A stretch of DNA of 64,000 nt from positions 9,383,497 to 9,447,496 of the forward strand of contig NC_134542.1 of the NCBI RefSeq assembly GCF_050624435.1, written 5' to 3'. Under the pieces are notes generated by a model. That model ran no database searches. It was not told the DNA's origin and saw nothing but the letters and a program-made list of their open reading frames with translations. Below are positions 32,276-43,879 of the stretch, in pieces. Position numbers and translations under genes: made by a program. Origin of the DNA: Tenrec ecaudatus. Its lineage: Eukaryota > Chordata > Mammalia > Afrosoricida > Tenrecidae. Position 1 is the stretch's first letter. Each line of letters starts with the position of its first letter.

Positions 32276-33032
32276 TGGGACACATTACATCCTTGTACAG
32301 TGCTGGCACCCACTTAGTAACAAGAGCAACACAACAAAAGGTTACAATGCATCTGACAGTAAAAAATCCAGATAGAGGCGAACCATTAAAATCAGACAAA
32401 TAAAACCTTGCAAACCCCGATTATGGAATTAAGGGGGAGATACAGAAAACATGAGGATAGAGATTATAGCAGAGCCTAGATCTTTTCGGTCGGAGCCTCC
32501 TGGCAGCCCAAGGAAGAGATCTGGTGAGTTCCTTAGCCCCCCCTTCCCCAGTAGAGGAGCAGATACCAGCACCTCACCTTTCTCTGGTGCTGCAAACTCT
32601 TCCCCAGCTCTCAGAAAAGAAACCTCGAAGTTTATCTTGTGCTTTTTGTAGAGGAGGTTTTAAAACAGACTCTTGGGCAATATGATTCATTATCGTTTTA
32701 GCCAACACTGTCCCCGAACCATTGGAAAAATAAGCGATGGAGTCAGGGTACTAAGCATGTTGCTGTGGAGTTGGAAGTGGCCACATGATGCTTGGCTGCC
32801 CACACTTTAACTCACATCTTCTGGTCACACCTCAATTTCTGTTTAGCCCTCCCCCACTGGATTGCGTGGAGGGGACTCTTGTGGCCACAATGCCTACGTT
32901 CCTCCTCAGGGTGATCCTTCTGCCCATATTTGAATCCAGTTTCATTTGGATCAAAGGTATTTGGAAGTATTTCATTTCATGGATAAATTTCAAATATCTC
33001 CTTATATGCGTATGCATATGCATTTCTTTCCT
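32276..33032. other. Stretch without recognised features
   Basis: No gene or repeat was recognised. Confidence 0.3.
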
Positions 33033-33157
33033 GGCTGGTGCAATAGATAAGCACATCATGGCTGCTGACTGGTAGGTCAAGGGTTAAGACCCCACCAGGT
33101 GAAATCCACCTTTTCCGAGGAAGCAAAGACTTGGCATTCTGCTCCCATAAATACTAC
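33033..33157 (+). mobile_element. AfroSINE, 5' part, split by another SINE
   Basis: The head CTGGCTGGTGCAATAGATAAG through 'ctgctcccataaata' is present. The matching tail resumes at 33345 after a minus-strand SINE. Confidence 0.7.
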
Positions 33158-33338
33158 TCCCTGCCATTAAGTTGATGTCCACTCACCGTGACCCTACAGG
33201 ACAGGGTAGAACTGCCCCTGTGGTTTTTGGGGGACTGTAGCTGTTTATGGGAGTAAAAGTCCCATCTTTCTCCTGCACAATGACTGGTGGTTTTGAACTG
33301 ATGACCTTGCAGTAACCACTACTCCCTCAGGGCTCCTT
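33158..33338 (-). mobile_element. AfroSINE nested in AfroSINE
   Basis: This minus-strand copy is complete ('ctgccattaagttgatgtcc' to 'actccctcagggctccttc'). It lies exactly between the two halves of a plus-strand copy. Confidence 0.8.
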
Positions 33339-33344
33339 CTCATA

Positions 33345-33418
33345 CATATTGTAGCCTTGGAAGTCTCGTGGGGTAGCTCTGCTCTGTGATAGTCACTGAG
33401 GTGGAATTGACTTGTCTG
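33345..33418 (+). mobile_element. AfroSINE, 3' part, split copy
   Basis: The text 'attgtagccttggaagtctc' and 'gtcactgaggtggaattgac' continues the head at 33033-33157. Confidence 0.65.
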
Positions 33419-33424
33419 TGTCAC

Positions 33425-33622
33425 TCAGAGCCATCTAGTCAGTTCTCACTCAGAGATCCACTTTGGGACAAAGTACAACTGCCCCATGAGGCTTTCTGTG
33501 ACTGTAAGTCTTTATGGGAGCAGAAAGCCTCCCCTTTGTTCCAGGAGCTCCTGGTGGTTTCGCAGTGCCGACCTTGCTGTTCACAACCCAGCGTGTAACC
33601 CCCTACACCCCCCAAGACTCCT
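33425..33622 (-). mobile_element. AfroSINE (family A)
   Basis: The minus-strand copy runs from 'gccatctagtcagttctcac' to 'aaccccctacaccccccaag'. Confidence 0.75.
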
Positions 33623-33775
33623 ATATGTATTATATAGGTACATATGCAATTATTCGGGCAGGCAGGTAATCTCTGGATTATGGGTGCGTCCTGTTCCTAA
33701 ATCTGCCTTTAAGTCAAAATTGCATGTAAATCAGAACGGACAAGTCCAGCGGATATATGTGCGCATCCGTGTTTT

Positions 33776-33945
33776 GTTGATGTTAGGTGCCATTGAGTTG
33801 GTTCCAACTCAGCCACCCTGTGAGCACAACACAACCAAACCCTGTCCGCTCCTGCACCATCCTCACAATCGTCTTTATGTGTGAGCCATTGTTGCAGTGT
33901 CTGTACCAATACATCTCTTTGTGGGGCTTCCTCTTTTTCAGTATC
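33776..33945 (-). mobile_element. RTE/Bov-B-like LINE, 3' tip
   Basis: The text 'ggtgccattgagttggttcc', 'cctgcaccatcctcacaatc' and 'agccattgttgcagtgtctg' are the minus-strand RTE 3' blocks. Confidence 0.7.
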
Positions 33946-35164
33946 TATATCTGTATCTACACCTATAGCTAGGTCTATATTTATATCATCTATCTACATA
34001 CATACAGATATGTCTTATATACTTTCTTTCACACGTCCCCGCCTAAGTGAACCTGAGTTGGCATATCTTGCTTGCCACCCACAACCTTGGCTGCTACAGA
34101 CTTTTCCTTGGACCCACTGGTGCCCCATTGTCACATTCTGTTGCAGAAAAGCGAAGTGCTCAGCAGATCAGAGTGGGGCAAAATGCAGGAGCCAGGCTCC
34201 AAAGCTTTTCAAGAACCAGACACCCATGGACACACATCTGTCCTTACACATACACAAAACATGCCCAGCCTGTACTGGACAGGGGCGCCGATGGCACATT
34301 GCCCGTCCATTTTCCCCTGTCTTTCTGAGTTTCCCCTCTGCCTGGACCTGTGTGTGGGGAAGTGCTGCTGGGCAAAGTGACCCTAAGTATGCCATGGCTC
34401 TGCCTCGCCAACCTGACCCTGGTAGTTTCCGGATTCTGGCCCATCCCAGGAGGAAGATGTCTTTGCCCTTGTTGATGTTAGGGGTGTAGCCTCGCTATTG
34501 GTGTCTGCTGTACATCTGAAGGTTTTTATAACTTGGATGCTGCTCTCTCCTCCCTGCCAAATCTCTGTGCTGTAACAGGCAAAGTGTCATTTAGAGCAAT
34601 GATACTTCTCCAGCATCCAAAACAAATAAAGCAGTTTGGGGCCATATTCTACAATGAATCTCTCTCCGGCCTCCCAGCTGGGATGGAAGAAGTGTCAGGC
34701 ATGCAAACAGCGGCCTTGACCAAAATCGCCAAGAAAATAAAAGGAAGGAGCCTTGGTCTCAGGCTGCCTGAGCTCTGATTCCTGGGAAATGTTTGAGTTG
34801 CGGGTTAAAAAAGTGAACGTCTCTGAAAGTTCACTCTAGGACAGAGCAGATTCCTGAGCTCGGAAAGAAATCCCTCTGCTTTGGCAGCGGGGGACTTTCT
34901 CGCTGGAGCATGGGGCTCACCAGCCTCCAGGACCTGCTTTGCTATTTTGATTGAGCACTAGGTGGAAATCTTCAAGACAGAGCTCCGTGAACCCAGCACC
35001 ATACCCCTCAGGCATCAGTTTGCCTGGGCATTTCCCAGCCTCAAGGTCAGCCCCTCCCCTCTTTCTTCCTCTCTCTTCTCCGTGAGCTTGAGGCTTTGTA
35101 GAAAATGAATGGCTTTGTGCAAATTGGGGGAAGAGTGTGGCACACATCAAACAAATCCAAATGA
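33946..35164. other. Stretch without recognised features
   Basis: A short run of TATCTA-like units lies at about 33940-34010. The 202-residue open frame at 33881-34489 starts inside the RTE tip and shows no known domain, so I do not call it a gene. Confidence 0.35.
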
Positions 35165-35298
35165 CTATCCTCTTTGGGCTGCTAACTGGGAGATGGGCGC
35201 TTCAAACCCACCAGCCACTCCTTGGGAGAAGGATGAGGCTGGCCCCTCCTAGAAGGAGGTTCAGATTGGGAAGCTCTGTATAGGATGGGTTTGGTTTG
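35165..35298 (+). mobile_element. AfroSINE, shortened
   Basis: Box B region 'tcaaacccaccagccactcc' and centre 'ggagaaggatgaggctggcc' are clear. The tail is deleted down to GGGTTTGG. Confidence 0.65.
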
Positions 35299-35309
35299 GC
35301 TCTTAGTCT

Positions 35310-36340
35310 CTCCCTGGGGATCCTCTGTGTGAGGTGGGGAATAATGATAGTGAAATATTCACGCCTAGAGTGGAGGCAGGATCTGTGTTAGGATGGTGAC
35401 CAATTGTCTGAAGGACACAGCTCAGTGGTTTCCTTGAAATAAGAGGCAGACCAGTGTTGGAAGAAGGTCAAGTCTAAAAATCCTGTTAATTTGCGTATTC
35501 CTCTTTTGAACTGATTTAATGGGTAATGGCACAGGTTCCATGGAAAGTCCTGAGCTCTTTGGTCAAGATCTCAGACAAAATAATACTAGTGCCTGATATT
35601 TCTCTCCCTATTGCAATTGCATGCCCCTGCTAAACAGGCGCTCACTTGGGCGGCATGAATATTCTCTGGCTGGGAGGGCACTGGTGTTGGCACGGTGTCC
35701 GCGATCCAGGCCTGCATTCAGTGACAACTTGGAGTCAGACTCTCAGAAATAAAAACGCATTTGTTAATTTTTATGCCTAGGGCTCCCAAATTTGCATGGA
35801 AAGTATTTGGACTGCATCTGTATTTCCCCCTGACCTTTTACTCCCCTTTTGCTTATCTCCTCCCGCGTCCCCACAATTAATGTGAGTTAAGTTCTTTCCA
35901 TTCCTGAATTTCTTTGAACTCTCCCGCGAACTGCTGAGCCTTGTGGACTATTTTCTTAAACAGTAACTCTCTAGCCGGGCGGTCGCCATCCTCTTTTCTC
36001 CCGCCTTCCTTTCTCAGCAGCGGTGGGACCTCGGTGGGCTGGAGTCACCAGGAATTGGACAGAAAGCAACTTGTTGATCGCATTCAAACGGTTGATTACC
36101 CTTGAAGCTGTGCCCTTCTTTCTCCTCTGGGCTGAAGGTTAGCAGATGGTGGGAAAGGTGCATGAAGGATGTCTTTGACTTCCGCTGCCTTTACAAGGGG
36201 AAGGAGAATAAAATTCAAAATAAGCCCAGGGCAGACTCCTGTGAGTCAGGGGTCAGTCAGGCATGCTTCCACCCTCCATTGGTCCTTCCCAACTGGATTT
36301 GATAATTCACTGCAAGGGCCATACTCACAATTATGGGCTG
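35310..36340. promoter_or_regulatory. Repeat-poor intronic stretch, candidate enhancer
   Basis: About 1 kb without recognised repeats. It contains an octamer ATTTGCAT (35799-35806) and AT-rich homeodomain-like sites (TTGTTAATTTTTATG at about 35760). The regulatory role is inferred only from repeat depletion in an otherwise repeat-dense intron. Confidence 0.25.
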
Positions 36341-36346
36341 ATTAGG

Positions 36347-36380
36347 GATGCTAACAAGTTCCAGATGCTAACAAGTTCCA
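36347..36380 (+). repeat. Tandem duplication, 17 bp x 2
   Basis: GATGCTAACAAGTTCCA occurs twice in direct succession without mismatch. Confidence 0.9.
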
Positions 36381-36516
36381 TATCAAGATCAGACATGCTC
36401 AGGATACAACTCTTTGGTTAGGATAGTCTCTTTTCTGTTGTGCCTGCCAAGAGCTCTCTCTCTGGTCCTTGGCCCCTTGGCCTGGCCACTGCCTTCCCTG
36501 GCAATATTACAAAGCT

Positions 36517-36517
<1 letters not shown>

Positions 36518-36577
<60 letters not shown>
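36518..36577 (+). repeat. (CTAT)n microsatellite
   Basis: About 15 pure tetramer units. Confidence 0.97.
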
Positions 36578-36579
36578 AC

Positions 36580-37614
36580 TACAGAAAAATGTCCAATGGA
36601 CACACTAACTCTATCATAAGCATCCCCAAAGGTACTTGGCTCTTTTCCATGGATCACCAAATCCAGGTCTCCCAATCAAGTACCTGGAGGTAGCCTACTA
36701 CGTAATCAAGCCTCCTAGGTGAAGAAACTCAGCTTTACTCTGTGGGCCAGGAAGGTCATTACTCTGTTTCAGGCTCTGACTCTTGGTTCTGTTGCTGCTG
36801 CTTCTCGGCCACTTCTCTGGTGTTGTGAGTTCTGTTCCTGGATGGAGAAGGTTGATTTGCAAGGGTCACAGGCCTAGAAGATTACATCTACCCGTCTGCT
36901 TCTGAGATGGTTCCTTTTATACCATGTTGGTATATAACTTGACCAATCCCCGTGCTAGAATTTAAATTTTTAAACAAATAATCACAGTTAACTCTGTGAA
37001 CAATCAGATGCAACTGAATCCTTCAGGAGCTTCCCCCACCTTCTTTTATCCAGAGTCTTAGCAGGAAAGAGGCCATTCGGTGGGGAGTTACGAGGACTAT
37101 GGCAAGAAGAACCACATTAAGCAATTCTCTGCACTACAGAAGGTAACCAAGACTCATTACTGCATTCTGGATGCAGAGAACAAATGGATTCATTATGATT
37201 TCCAGGACCAGGAGAAATTAATATTTTGCTGAATTACTGAAAAATACATTTACAAAGTATCTACCTTGGAATTTAGCAGATGCCTGCTTGGGGGATATTC
37301 AAGAGTTGATGCCATTTATCTTTTTTATTATTCTTTTAAAATTTTCCTTTGGTATTTCCTCTTAATAAGGAAATCTCACATTGATTTGAAATCATCAATA
37401 TCCACGGGTAAAAAAGAAAATAATGATGTCCCATCTCTTAAAGCACCAAAGACTCAGGGGAATATTTATGTAGCGTAACAGTTTTGTAAGTGTTATTGTA
37501 ATTTCATGTTTGCTTCAGGTTACACAGCCGAAGCGCGTTTCAGAAAGTTAGAACTCTGTTAAATTGGCCAAACATCCCTGGGGATTCTGGGTAGAACACT
37601 TATAGTGGAAATTA
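36580..37614. other. Stretch without recognised features
   Basis: No gene was recognised. The 36600-37080 part could be an old LTR because of its composition, but no termini were found. Confidence 0.3.
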
Positions 37615-37780
37615 AAACAAACAAGCAAGCATTGCCAACGCCACTTCTCTGGGACAGAGTTGAATGGCATTGTCGTTTCCAGGGCTGTTATGTTTAAGGA
37701 TGCCACCCACAGCCTTTCTTACAGTGCTCTGTGAGTTTGAACCTCCAACTTTTCATTCGGCGTCTGAGAACAAGGGCTCC
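37615..37780 (-). mobile_element. AfroSINE, diverged
   Basis: The minus-strand head ends 'gagaacaagggctccttg'. The body is worn. Confidence 0.5.
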
Positions 37781-38019
37781 TTGCGAAGATTCCAGTGGGG
37801 TTAAAGAAAGAAAGGAGGTTGGTTTACTTATGTCCAGGCGCTTCTTCTCCTAGGGTCACTTTTTACGGGCTTAACTTAGAAGGAAAGTTACTGATCTTAT
37901 TATTTGTCAATGGAGGAACAACACCAAGTTCTTCGGTGGTTATAGAAAAAGGGGTCTTCCCTTTCCCGGAGGCTCCCACCAGCTAAAGCCCAAGGTGCTG
38001 TTACTTTGTCACAGAGTCA

Positions 38020-38270
38020 TCTTCCATCCGTGGTGACACATGCCTTAGAGAGTGGCATTTTGCCTGGTCTTGCACCATCTCCAGCATCACTATACCGGAC
38101 AGTGTTCTGTGTGATCCATTTGGCTAGTTTTTGGAAATAGATGGGCAGGTCTTTCTTTCTAGTCTGTCTTAGTATGGAAGCTCCTCCACTGAAAATCATC
38201 CACTGTAGGTGATTGAAATTACAGGTCCTGTAGTTCCCAGGGACATAACAACATGTAGGTTTCCAAAGCA
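38020..38270 (-). mobile_element. SINE family B
   Basis: Minus-strand body with 'gcctggtcttgcaccatctc', 'ctttctagtctgtcttagta' and 'tggaagctcctccactgaaa'. It is the same family as 17088-17480. Confidence 0.65.
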
Positions 38271-38283
38271 CAACAAACAGACC

Positions 38284-38468
38284 CAACCCAACCCACTGCC
38301 ATCAAGTCAACTCAATTCTGACTCATATCAGTGACCCTATAGGATATGGTAGAACTGCCCCTGTGGCTTTATGAGAATGTAACTCTTTACAGGAGGAGAA
38401 AGCCCCAGCTTCCTCCCTTGGAGCTGGGTGGTGGTTTTGAACTGCAGACCTTGCTGTTAGCTGCCTAG
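38284..38468 (-). mobile_element. AfroSINE (family A)
   Basis: The minus-strand copy runs from 'ccactgccatcaagtcaact' to 'ttgctgttagctgcctagtg'. Confidence 0.8.
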
Positions 38469-38479
38469 TGCATACAATA

Positions 38480-39120
38480 GGCAGAACGCTGATGGAAATA
38501 CAAAGGTGATCGGTGTGATTATGGATGATACTTCCAAACAAGGATGTAGAAGGCAAACCGTGAGAGCCTAGTCACCAGTCCCTTTATTGGGAAGATGGCG
38601 GGCTTTCTTCCTTCCCTATCCAGGAGACTACTCAGAGGTCAGCACACAGGCATTCTGGTGGCAAGGAAACACAAGGGTGCAAATATAATTAATTGGGCAC
38701 ATTTTTGCTTCAAACTGATTCAGAGCTTTGTGAGTAAGATCAACAGAAAAAAAGTACAGAAGACACACTATGTTTTTCCCCCCTTTTCTTTTCACAATTA
38801 AAGGGGTTTATTAAGGAAGGAAGTAGGTTACCAAAAGTCAGGATCAGCAAGCAGTAGATACAGCCAGCCACTGGCCTCCTCGTCAGCAATCAGCCTTTTT
38901 GTAGTTCGCAGCTTCTCAGCCAGGTGGTATCCAAATCTTTCTCCAGTCCTCAGTGGCTCAGCTATGTGGTCTCTTGCCTGTGCCTCCATGGGCCAGGAGA
39001 TCCACCATCTTGATCACAGTTACTAAATTAAATATGACAAGAGGCATGGTAAACTTAGCAACTGCCTCCTCCCCTACTGTCCCCACCCCTCCTCCAGTAA
39101 TTCCAGTGGTTTGGTAAAAT
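38480..39120. other. Stretch without named features
   Basis: At 38795-38815 the minus strand has CCTTAATAAACCCC, a polyadenylation-like signal, so a minus-strand retroelement end may lie here. No family could be named. Confidence 0.3.
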
Positions 39121-39123
39121 AAG

Positions 39124-39318
39124 GAGCCCTGGTAGGGCAGTGCTTATGAGTTGGTCTTTGATCCAACAGGTCAGCAGTTTGAAGCCACCTGCAGCTCCTC
39201 AGGAGAAAGACGGGGATTTCTGCACTGATGAAGAGTCACAGACAGGGGCAGTTCTTAGTCCTGCAGGGCTGCTAAGAGTCAGCACCAATTCCGTGGCAGT
39301 GAGTTTGGGTTTTGCTAT
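39124..39318 (+). mobile_element. AfroSINE (family A)
   Basis: Complete order: GAGCCCTGGTAGGGCAGTGC head, 'gtcagcagtttgaagccacc' box B region, 'ctgctaagagtcagcaccaa' tail ending in GTGAGTTTGGGTTTT. Confidence 0.85.
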
Positions 39319-39319
39319 T

Positions 39320-40160
39320 TGGAAGCAATCCTGTTGACATCAACACAGTCCTTTGATTGGGTCACCCAGATTGGTACTGGTCTGATAGGGCGTCAGGCAA
39401 TTTTCTAGGCAATATTTAAATAGCATTTCCTTCCGTGACATGTGCAGGGAGTGTCAAGACGATGAAGCAAGGCAAAGCTTTATTTCTTTTTTTAATGATG
39501 AAAATAAATATTGCCTCCAAGTGTTTAGAAGTTTAGGATTTTTCTGTTTGTTTGGACAGATGTTGTTTGGCTTGTTTCTTCTCTGGGAAAGTGTCATCTT
39601 GTATCTCTTGTCCTTTGCTCTCATTTGTGCAGTCTTTTGCACACTGGCTGCGAGCAGATTGTGTGGTGCCGGACCAAGTGAACGCAAATGGTAGGGATGA
39701 AGTGCAAGTCGTTATTTCTTTTGTCTTTGGGGCCAGTGACTTGTGTTGGCAAAGGACTGCCCTCATTGGCGATGCCACGGGGTTGCGGTGGTGCGAGGGA
39801 TGGTTTTGGTCAAGTTCCTGTATCCTCTTGTGTATCTCCCCCGCCCTCTGTCCGTGCATCCTGGGCCGTTCTCCACACTGGTGTGTTGGGATGCTTGATG
39901 CCTTTGCTCCTTAGCTTGAAGCAGCATCTTTATTCATCTGCCTGTCTGCTCTGCCCAGCCCCAGGGTCAGCCTCCTCCCACAGCAGAGGGACTTGTCCCC
40001 CGTCACCTGGAACCTTTGTTGGCCTCCCTCCAGCTGCAAGGAGTCATCCCATCTTCTGGTTGCCCATGATCTAGTGTCCTGTCTCAGACTGCTTAGCTCA
40101 TTTTCTTGTTTCTTTTTATCAGAATGATTCATGGACTTCCTTTCCCTAACAGTCCCCAAG
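39320..40160. other. Stretch without recognised features
   Basis: No repeat or exon was recognised. Overlapping open frames at 39430-40080 are on both strands and match nothing known to me. Confidence 0.3.
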
Positions 40161-40168
40161 CACTAGAT

Positions 40169-40362
40169 CACTGGTGTTTAACCTTCCTCATGCCGTGACC
40201 CTTAGATACAGTTCCTCATGTGGTGGAGACCCCCCAAACCATAAAATTATTTTCGTTGCTACTTCATCACTGTCATTTTGCTACTATTATGAATGAGGCA
40301 ACCCCTGTGAAAGGGTCGTTTGACCCTCAAGGGGGTCACGACCCACAGATTGAGAACCACTT
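40169..40362 (-). mobile_element. SPIN-like hAT MITE, copy 2
   Basis: The ends are CACTGGTGTTTAACC and GATTGAGAACCACTT, inverted relative to each other. The 8-bp flanks CACTAGAT (40161-40168) and CTCTAGAT (40363-40370) match at 7 of 8 positions and fit the hAT target preference with a central CTAG. The interior matches copy 3 in reverse orientation ('aaattattttcgttgctact'). Confidence 0.88.
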
Positions 40363-40451
40363 CTCTAGATGATGGGGGCTGGGTCTTTGTTCACCATTGG
40401 TTGTACCATTGTATCTGATAAACTTACACACATAATGCATAGACAAGACAT

Positions 40452-40630
40452 AGGTGCTGACTATGCAAACTAAAAAGTCAGTGGTTTGTACCCACCAGTC
40501 ACTGTGAGGGAGAAATGGGAGGCTGTCTTCTTCAGTGGTGATTTACATCTTCTGGACACCAGGTTTCCTCTGGCCTCTTAGGGTTACTCTGAATCAGAAT
40601 GGATTTCCTGTGGCAGTGGGTTTGGGTTAG
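40452..40630 (+). mobile_element. AfroSINE (family A)
   Basis: Box B region 'gtcagtggtttgtacccacc' and tail 'gttactctgaatcagaatgg' ending GTGGCAGTGGGTTTGGG. Confidence 0.75.
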
Positions 40631-40639
40631 TGAGCTTAT

Positions 40640-41360
40640 GGGGTTTTATAATCTGTTACCTCGCTTAATTTCTGTGGCAGAAAAGGCCAGAGGTAGAATG
40701 GATTCCATTGTAGATCATCAAGGATGCTAAGAATAGAATTTGACTTTTGCTTTGAGGTGGGGAGGAGGAGGGGGGAAGGGAGGAGAGTGTCTCTTTTGTT
40801 TCTCTTTGATCTTCAGACCCACTTATTAATGGGGGAAGCCCACAACTCTCCGTGTCTATATTAATCTCCTTGGCGAATGCCCTGGATCTCCATGACATTT
40901 CAATCAAAGCTAGCATGCCTTGAAACTCTCTTGCATCTGGGTTATTGCCTGCTTCCGGTAGAGATAGTATCTTTGTTATATTTAATTTCAGGAACGCCAG
41001 AAATGTCAACAGTCAGCGCTGCCGATCAGAATAAATGACAATTGAGCATGCAGTATGTCGATGCTGCCTGGTTCAGTGTTACATCTGCCTCCCGAGGCTG
41101 TGGTGGAGTCTTGAGGAGATGCTTTTAGCTTGCATTTCCTGGCAGAGGAAAGCAGGCACCATGTGGGCTCCAGCTGAGAAGCATCTAGAAGCCTGGAGGC
41201 CCCCAGGGATATGAGACACATTCTCTGTTGTGTTCGAAAGCAAGGACAAAGATGAGGTGGTATCAGAAGGATCCAGAAGCCAGCTTGGCTTCCATTGGCG
41301 GACTATGGCTCATGTGAAAGTTCAACATAAGTAAGAACCGTGGTGGATTGTAAATGATCT
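40640..41360. other. Stretch without recognised features
   Basis: No gene or repeat was recognised. A purine-rich patch lies at 40757-40790. Confidence 0.3.
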
Positions 41361-41364
41361 CTGG

Positions 41365-41567
41365 TGACAGGCTGTGTTAAGCGTTGGGTTTGCTGAGTGG
41401 AAGGTTGGCGGTTCAAATCCCATCAGGAACCCTCTGGGCAGAAGATGAGGCGGTCCACTTCTTTCCGGATTGACAGCATTGGGAATTCGATGGAATAGTT
41501 TTGATTAATATGGTTGCTGGGAGTCCACATCAACTCAACAGCTGTGGGTTTGGAATTAGTTTGGTTG
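41365..41567 (+). mobile_element. AfroSINE (family A)
   Basis: Box B region 'ggttggcggttcaaatccca', centre 'gcagaagatgaggcggtcca' and a worn tail. Confidence 0.7.
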
Positions 41568-41608
41568 GTGGATAGAATACAATAAGAATCTGGGTTTATA
41601 CCAATCTT

Positions 41609-41634
41609 AACAAACAAACAAACAAACAAACAAA
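41609..41634 (+). repeat. (AAAC)n microsatellite
   Basis: Six CAAA units. Confidence 0.9.
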
Positions 41635-41639
41635 TATGT

Positions 41640-42364
41640 ACTAAGTGAGAAACAAACAAAAACCATAAACCAGGGACAGTCTTTCTTATGATTACATGCC
41701 AACAAGGCTGACCGAGTTAGAACATCACCATTTTGCTGCCGTCCTGTCAAGACCAGATCCAGGTTGGAGTCGTCAGTAGCAATTCAACGCAGTGAGTACA
41801 AAGGTCAGGTGGAACAGGGTAGCAACAGACTCTCCAAATATTTCTCTGCAAAGTAACTATCAATTGGAAAGGTGCGATAGAGTAACTCCTTCAGTGGAGA
41901 AGTGAAGTGGATTTCACCTTACATGATGAAAGTCATGTCACCCATTAGGGGTGTGGCCGCAGGCTGTGACTGCTGTGATACCCTGAGACAGAGCTCATGA
42001 CCCAGACGCACATACTCAAGCAAGCAATAAGCCCCCAGTCTTCAAAATGCCACAGAAGACAAAACGAGGCGAGGAGCCGTCCCAGATGGAATAGACGGGC
42101 ACAATCTTAGCTTGCATCCTGGATCAGGGGGAAAAATGTTGTCAAGGACTTCACTGAGATGACTGGTGACATATAAACTTGTGCAAGAGCACACTCTTGT
42201 TCTTGGGACATACAGACCAAAATATTGGGCGGTGAGATGTCTCTAGCTTGCTCTCCGATGTATGCGAGGGAGCAGGGAGAGGGATGGGATACCTTACGAT
42301 GCAAATGCAGCAGAGGGCATGCATGGATAGTTGGAAACTGTTTCAAGATAAAGGTTAACAAAAG
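41640..42364. other. Unnamed old repeat or unique intron
   Basis: Around 42120-42170 the text 'gggggaaaaatgttgtcaag' and 'cactgagatgactggtgaca' resembles the 3' part of an old mammalian transposon, but I cannot name it. Confidence 0.3.
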
Positions 42365-42469
42365 ACACAGGTCATCCGTGGTCCCCGATGTGGCTTCTCA
42401 CTGTTTCAGGGGAGAGGCGGCCTCAGTGTACCTGCGATGCACGGCCCAGGGCTGGCACCCTTAAGCCAA

Positions 42470-42608
42470 GATCCAAGACCCAATCTACCGCTGGCCTCTT
42501 GACACCTATGACTGTCTGTCTTTATGGGAGCAGGCAGCATCATCTTTTTTCACACAGAGTGGCTGGTTTGTAGCCTGATCACTAGCCCACAGGGCCACCA
42601 CGGCTTCT
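42470..42608 (-). mobile_element. AfroSINE, diverged
   Basis: The minus-strand centre 'gtctttatgggagcaggcag' and head 'cacagggccaccacggcttc' are present. The tail is scrambled. Confidence 0.55.
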
Positions 42609-42799
42609 GTGCAAGTAGGTAGTTCATAAGTACTTGTTTGATGGTTGCCTACATCAGTGAAACTTGAATTCTCCCGAGGAGTATTTATCTTTCTTCAGTT
42701 GCAAAGGCCAGTCGTAAGCAATTATTTTGCTATTTCCAGTGTCCTAGCAGCTCATGATGGTTGCAGTTCTTCTCAGGAAGTTGTTTATTGTGCTGTTGT

Positions 42800-43150
42800 T
42801 CTTGGGGTGCCATTGTGTGGGGTCTGAATCAGGTAAAAGACCTACGTACAACAGAATGAAACCCAGCCCAGTCCTCCGCCATCTTCAAAATTGTGTCCAT
42901 ACCTGGGCTCCTCGCTGCAGCCACTGTGTCAATCCACCTCCATGAGTGGCTTCTTCTTTTGCACGGGCCCCTCCATGTGACCAAGCATGTTTTTTTCCCT
43001 CCAAAGACTGGTTCTTTCTCAAAAACATGCCCAAAGAACATAAGATGAGGTCCCACTGTCCTCACTTCCAAGTAGCACATGGGCTGTTCTTCCAACAAGT
43101 GAGAGGTGTTCTTTCTTCTGAGAGCCCATGCTGCATTCAATATCTATTGA
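42800..43150 (-). mobile_element. RTE/Bov-B-like LINE, 3' end
   Basis: Blocks 'cgtacaacagaatgaaaccc', 'ctgcagccactgtgtcaatc' and 'gtgaccaagcatgttttttt' mark the minus-strand RTE 3' end. Confidence 0.7.
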
Positions 43151-43239
43151 AGATGGCAGAACAAGATGGTAGGTGCCTGGGTCACTGTAGGTTGCCTGTG
43201 GCCCCGCCATCCCTGGCTAGTTCATGCATGTGAGAAAGA

Positions 43240-43500
43240 CACGTGGACTCGTATTTTCGTTGCTGTTGTTCGTTGCTAGCTGTTGGGCTCCTGCATCGTG
43301 GTGGATCCACACTCGTGGTGACTGGGAGTCAAAGCAGCCCAGTCCTGCACCATCCAGACGATGGATTCTCAATTGGACTGTTGTCATCCACGGGGGTTTC
43401 ATTTGACTGATTTTCAGAAGTAGATCTCCGGACCCATCTTTCTAATCCACCTTAGTCTGTAAGTTCCGCAGAAACCTGGTCATCCTCCTGGAAACAGATA
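43240..43500 (-). mobile_element. SINE family B
   Basis: Minus-strand copy with tail 'gttgctgttgttcgttgcta' and body 'ttttcagaagtagatctccg' and 'ccaccttagtctgtaagttc'. Confidence 0.65.
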
Positions 43501-43504
43501 GGCC

Positions 43505-43789
43505 TCCACTACTGGATGGCGAGGCTACGTCTTACAGACTTTGCACCTTCTGTCAGGAGGGACCAGTCCCTGAAGAAGGACATCGTGCTGGACAAAGTGG
43601 AGGTGGCAGCAAAAAAGAGTAAGACACACAACAAGATGGATGGACACAGTGGCTGCAAGAATGGGCTCAGGCAAAGGACCAATCGTGAGGATGGTGCAGG
43701 ACTGGGCAGTGTTTTATTCTGTTATGCACAGGCTCTCTGTGGGTTGGAACTGCCTGCATGGGACATAACAACAGCAACAACAACAGATG
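43505..43789 (+). mobile_element. RTE/Bov-B-like LINE, 3' end with AAC tail
   Basis: The C-terminal coding remnant ('gaccagtccctgaagaagga') passes into the 3' UTR ('gtgaggatggtgcaggactg') and ends in CATAACAACAGCAACAACAACAG. The intact tail makes this a good reference for the 3' terminus. Confidence 0.8.
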
Positions 43790-43879
43790 AGTAGTGTGTG
43801 CACAGGAGGTACATTGGCCAGAAAGTGCTCAGGCCTCCTGCAAGAACGATGAGAATTTGATGTCTCTCGTCTTTCTTTA

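Noticed and set aside
33881..34489. 202-codon plus-strand open frame
   Set aside because: It begins inside an RTE 3' tip and continues through unrelated intron; no known domain and no splice context.
36600..37080. Second solo LTR
   Set aside because: Composition is suggestive but no TG...CA ends or target duplication could be found.
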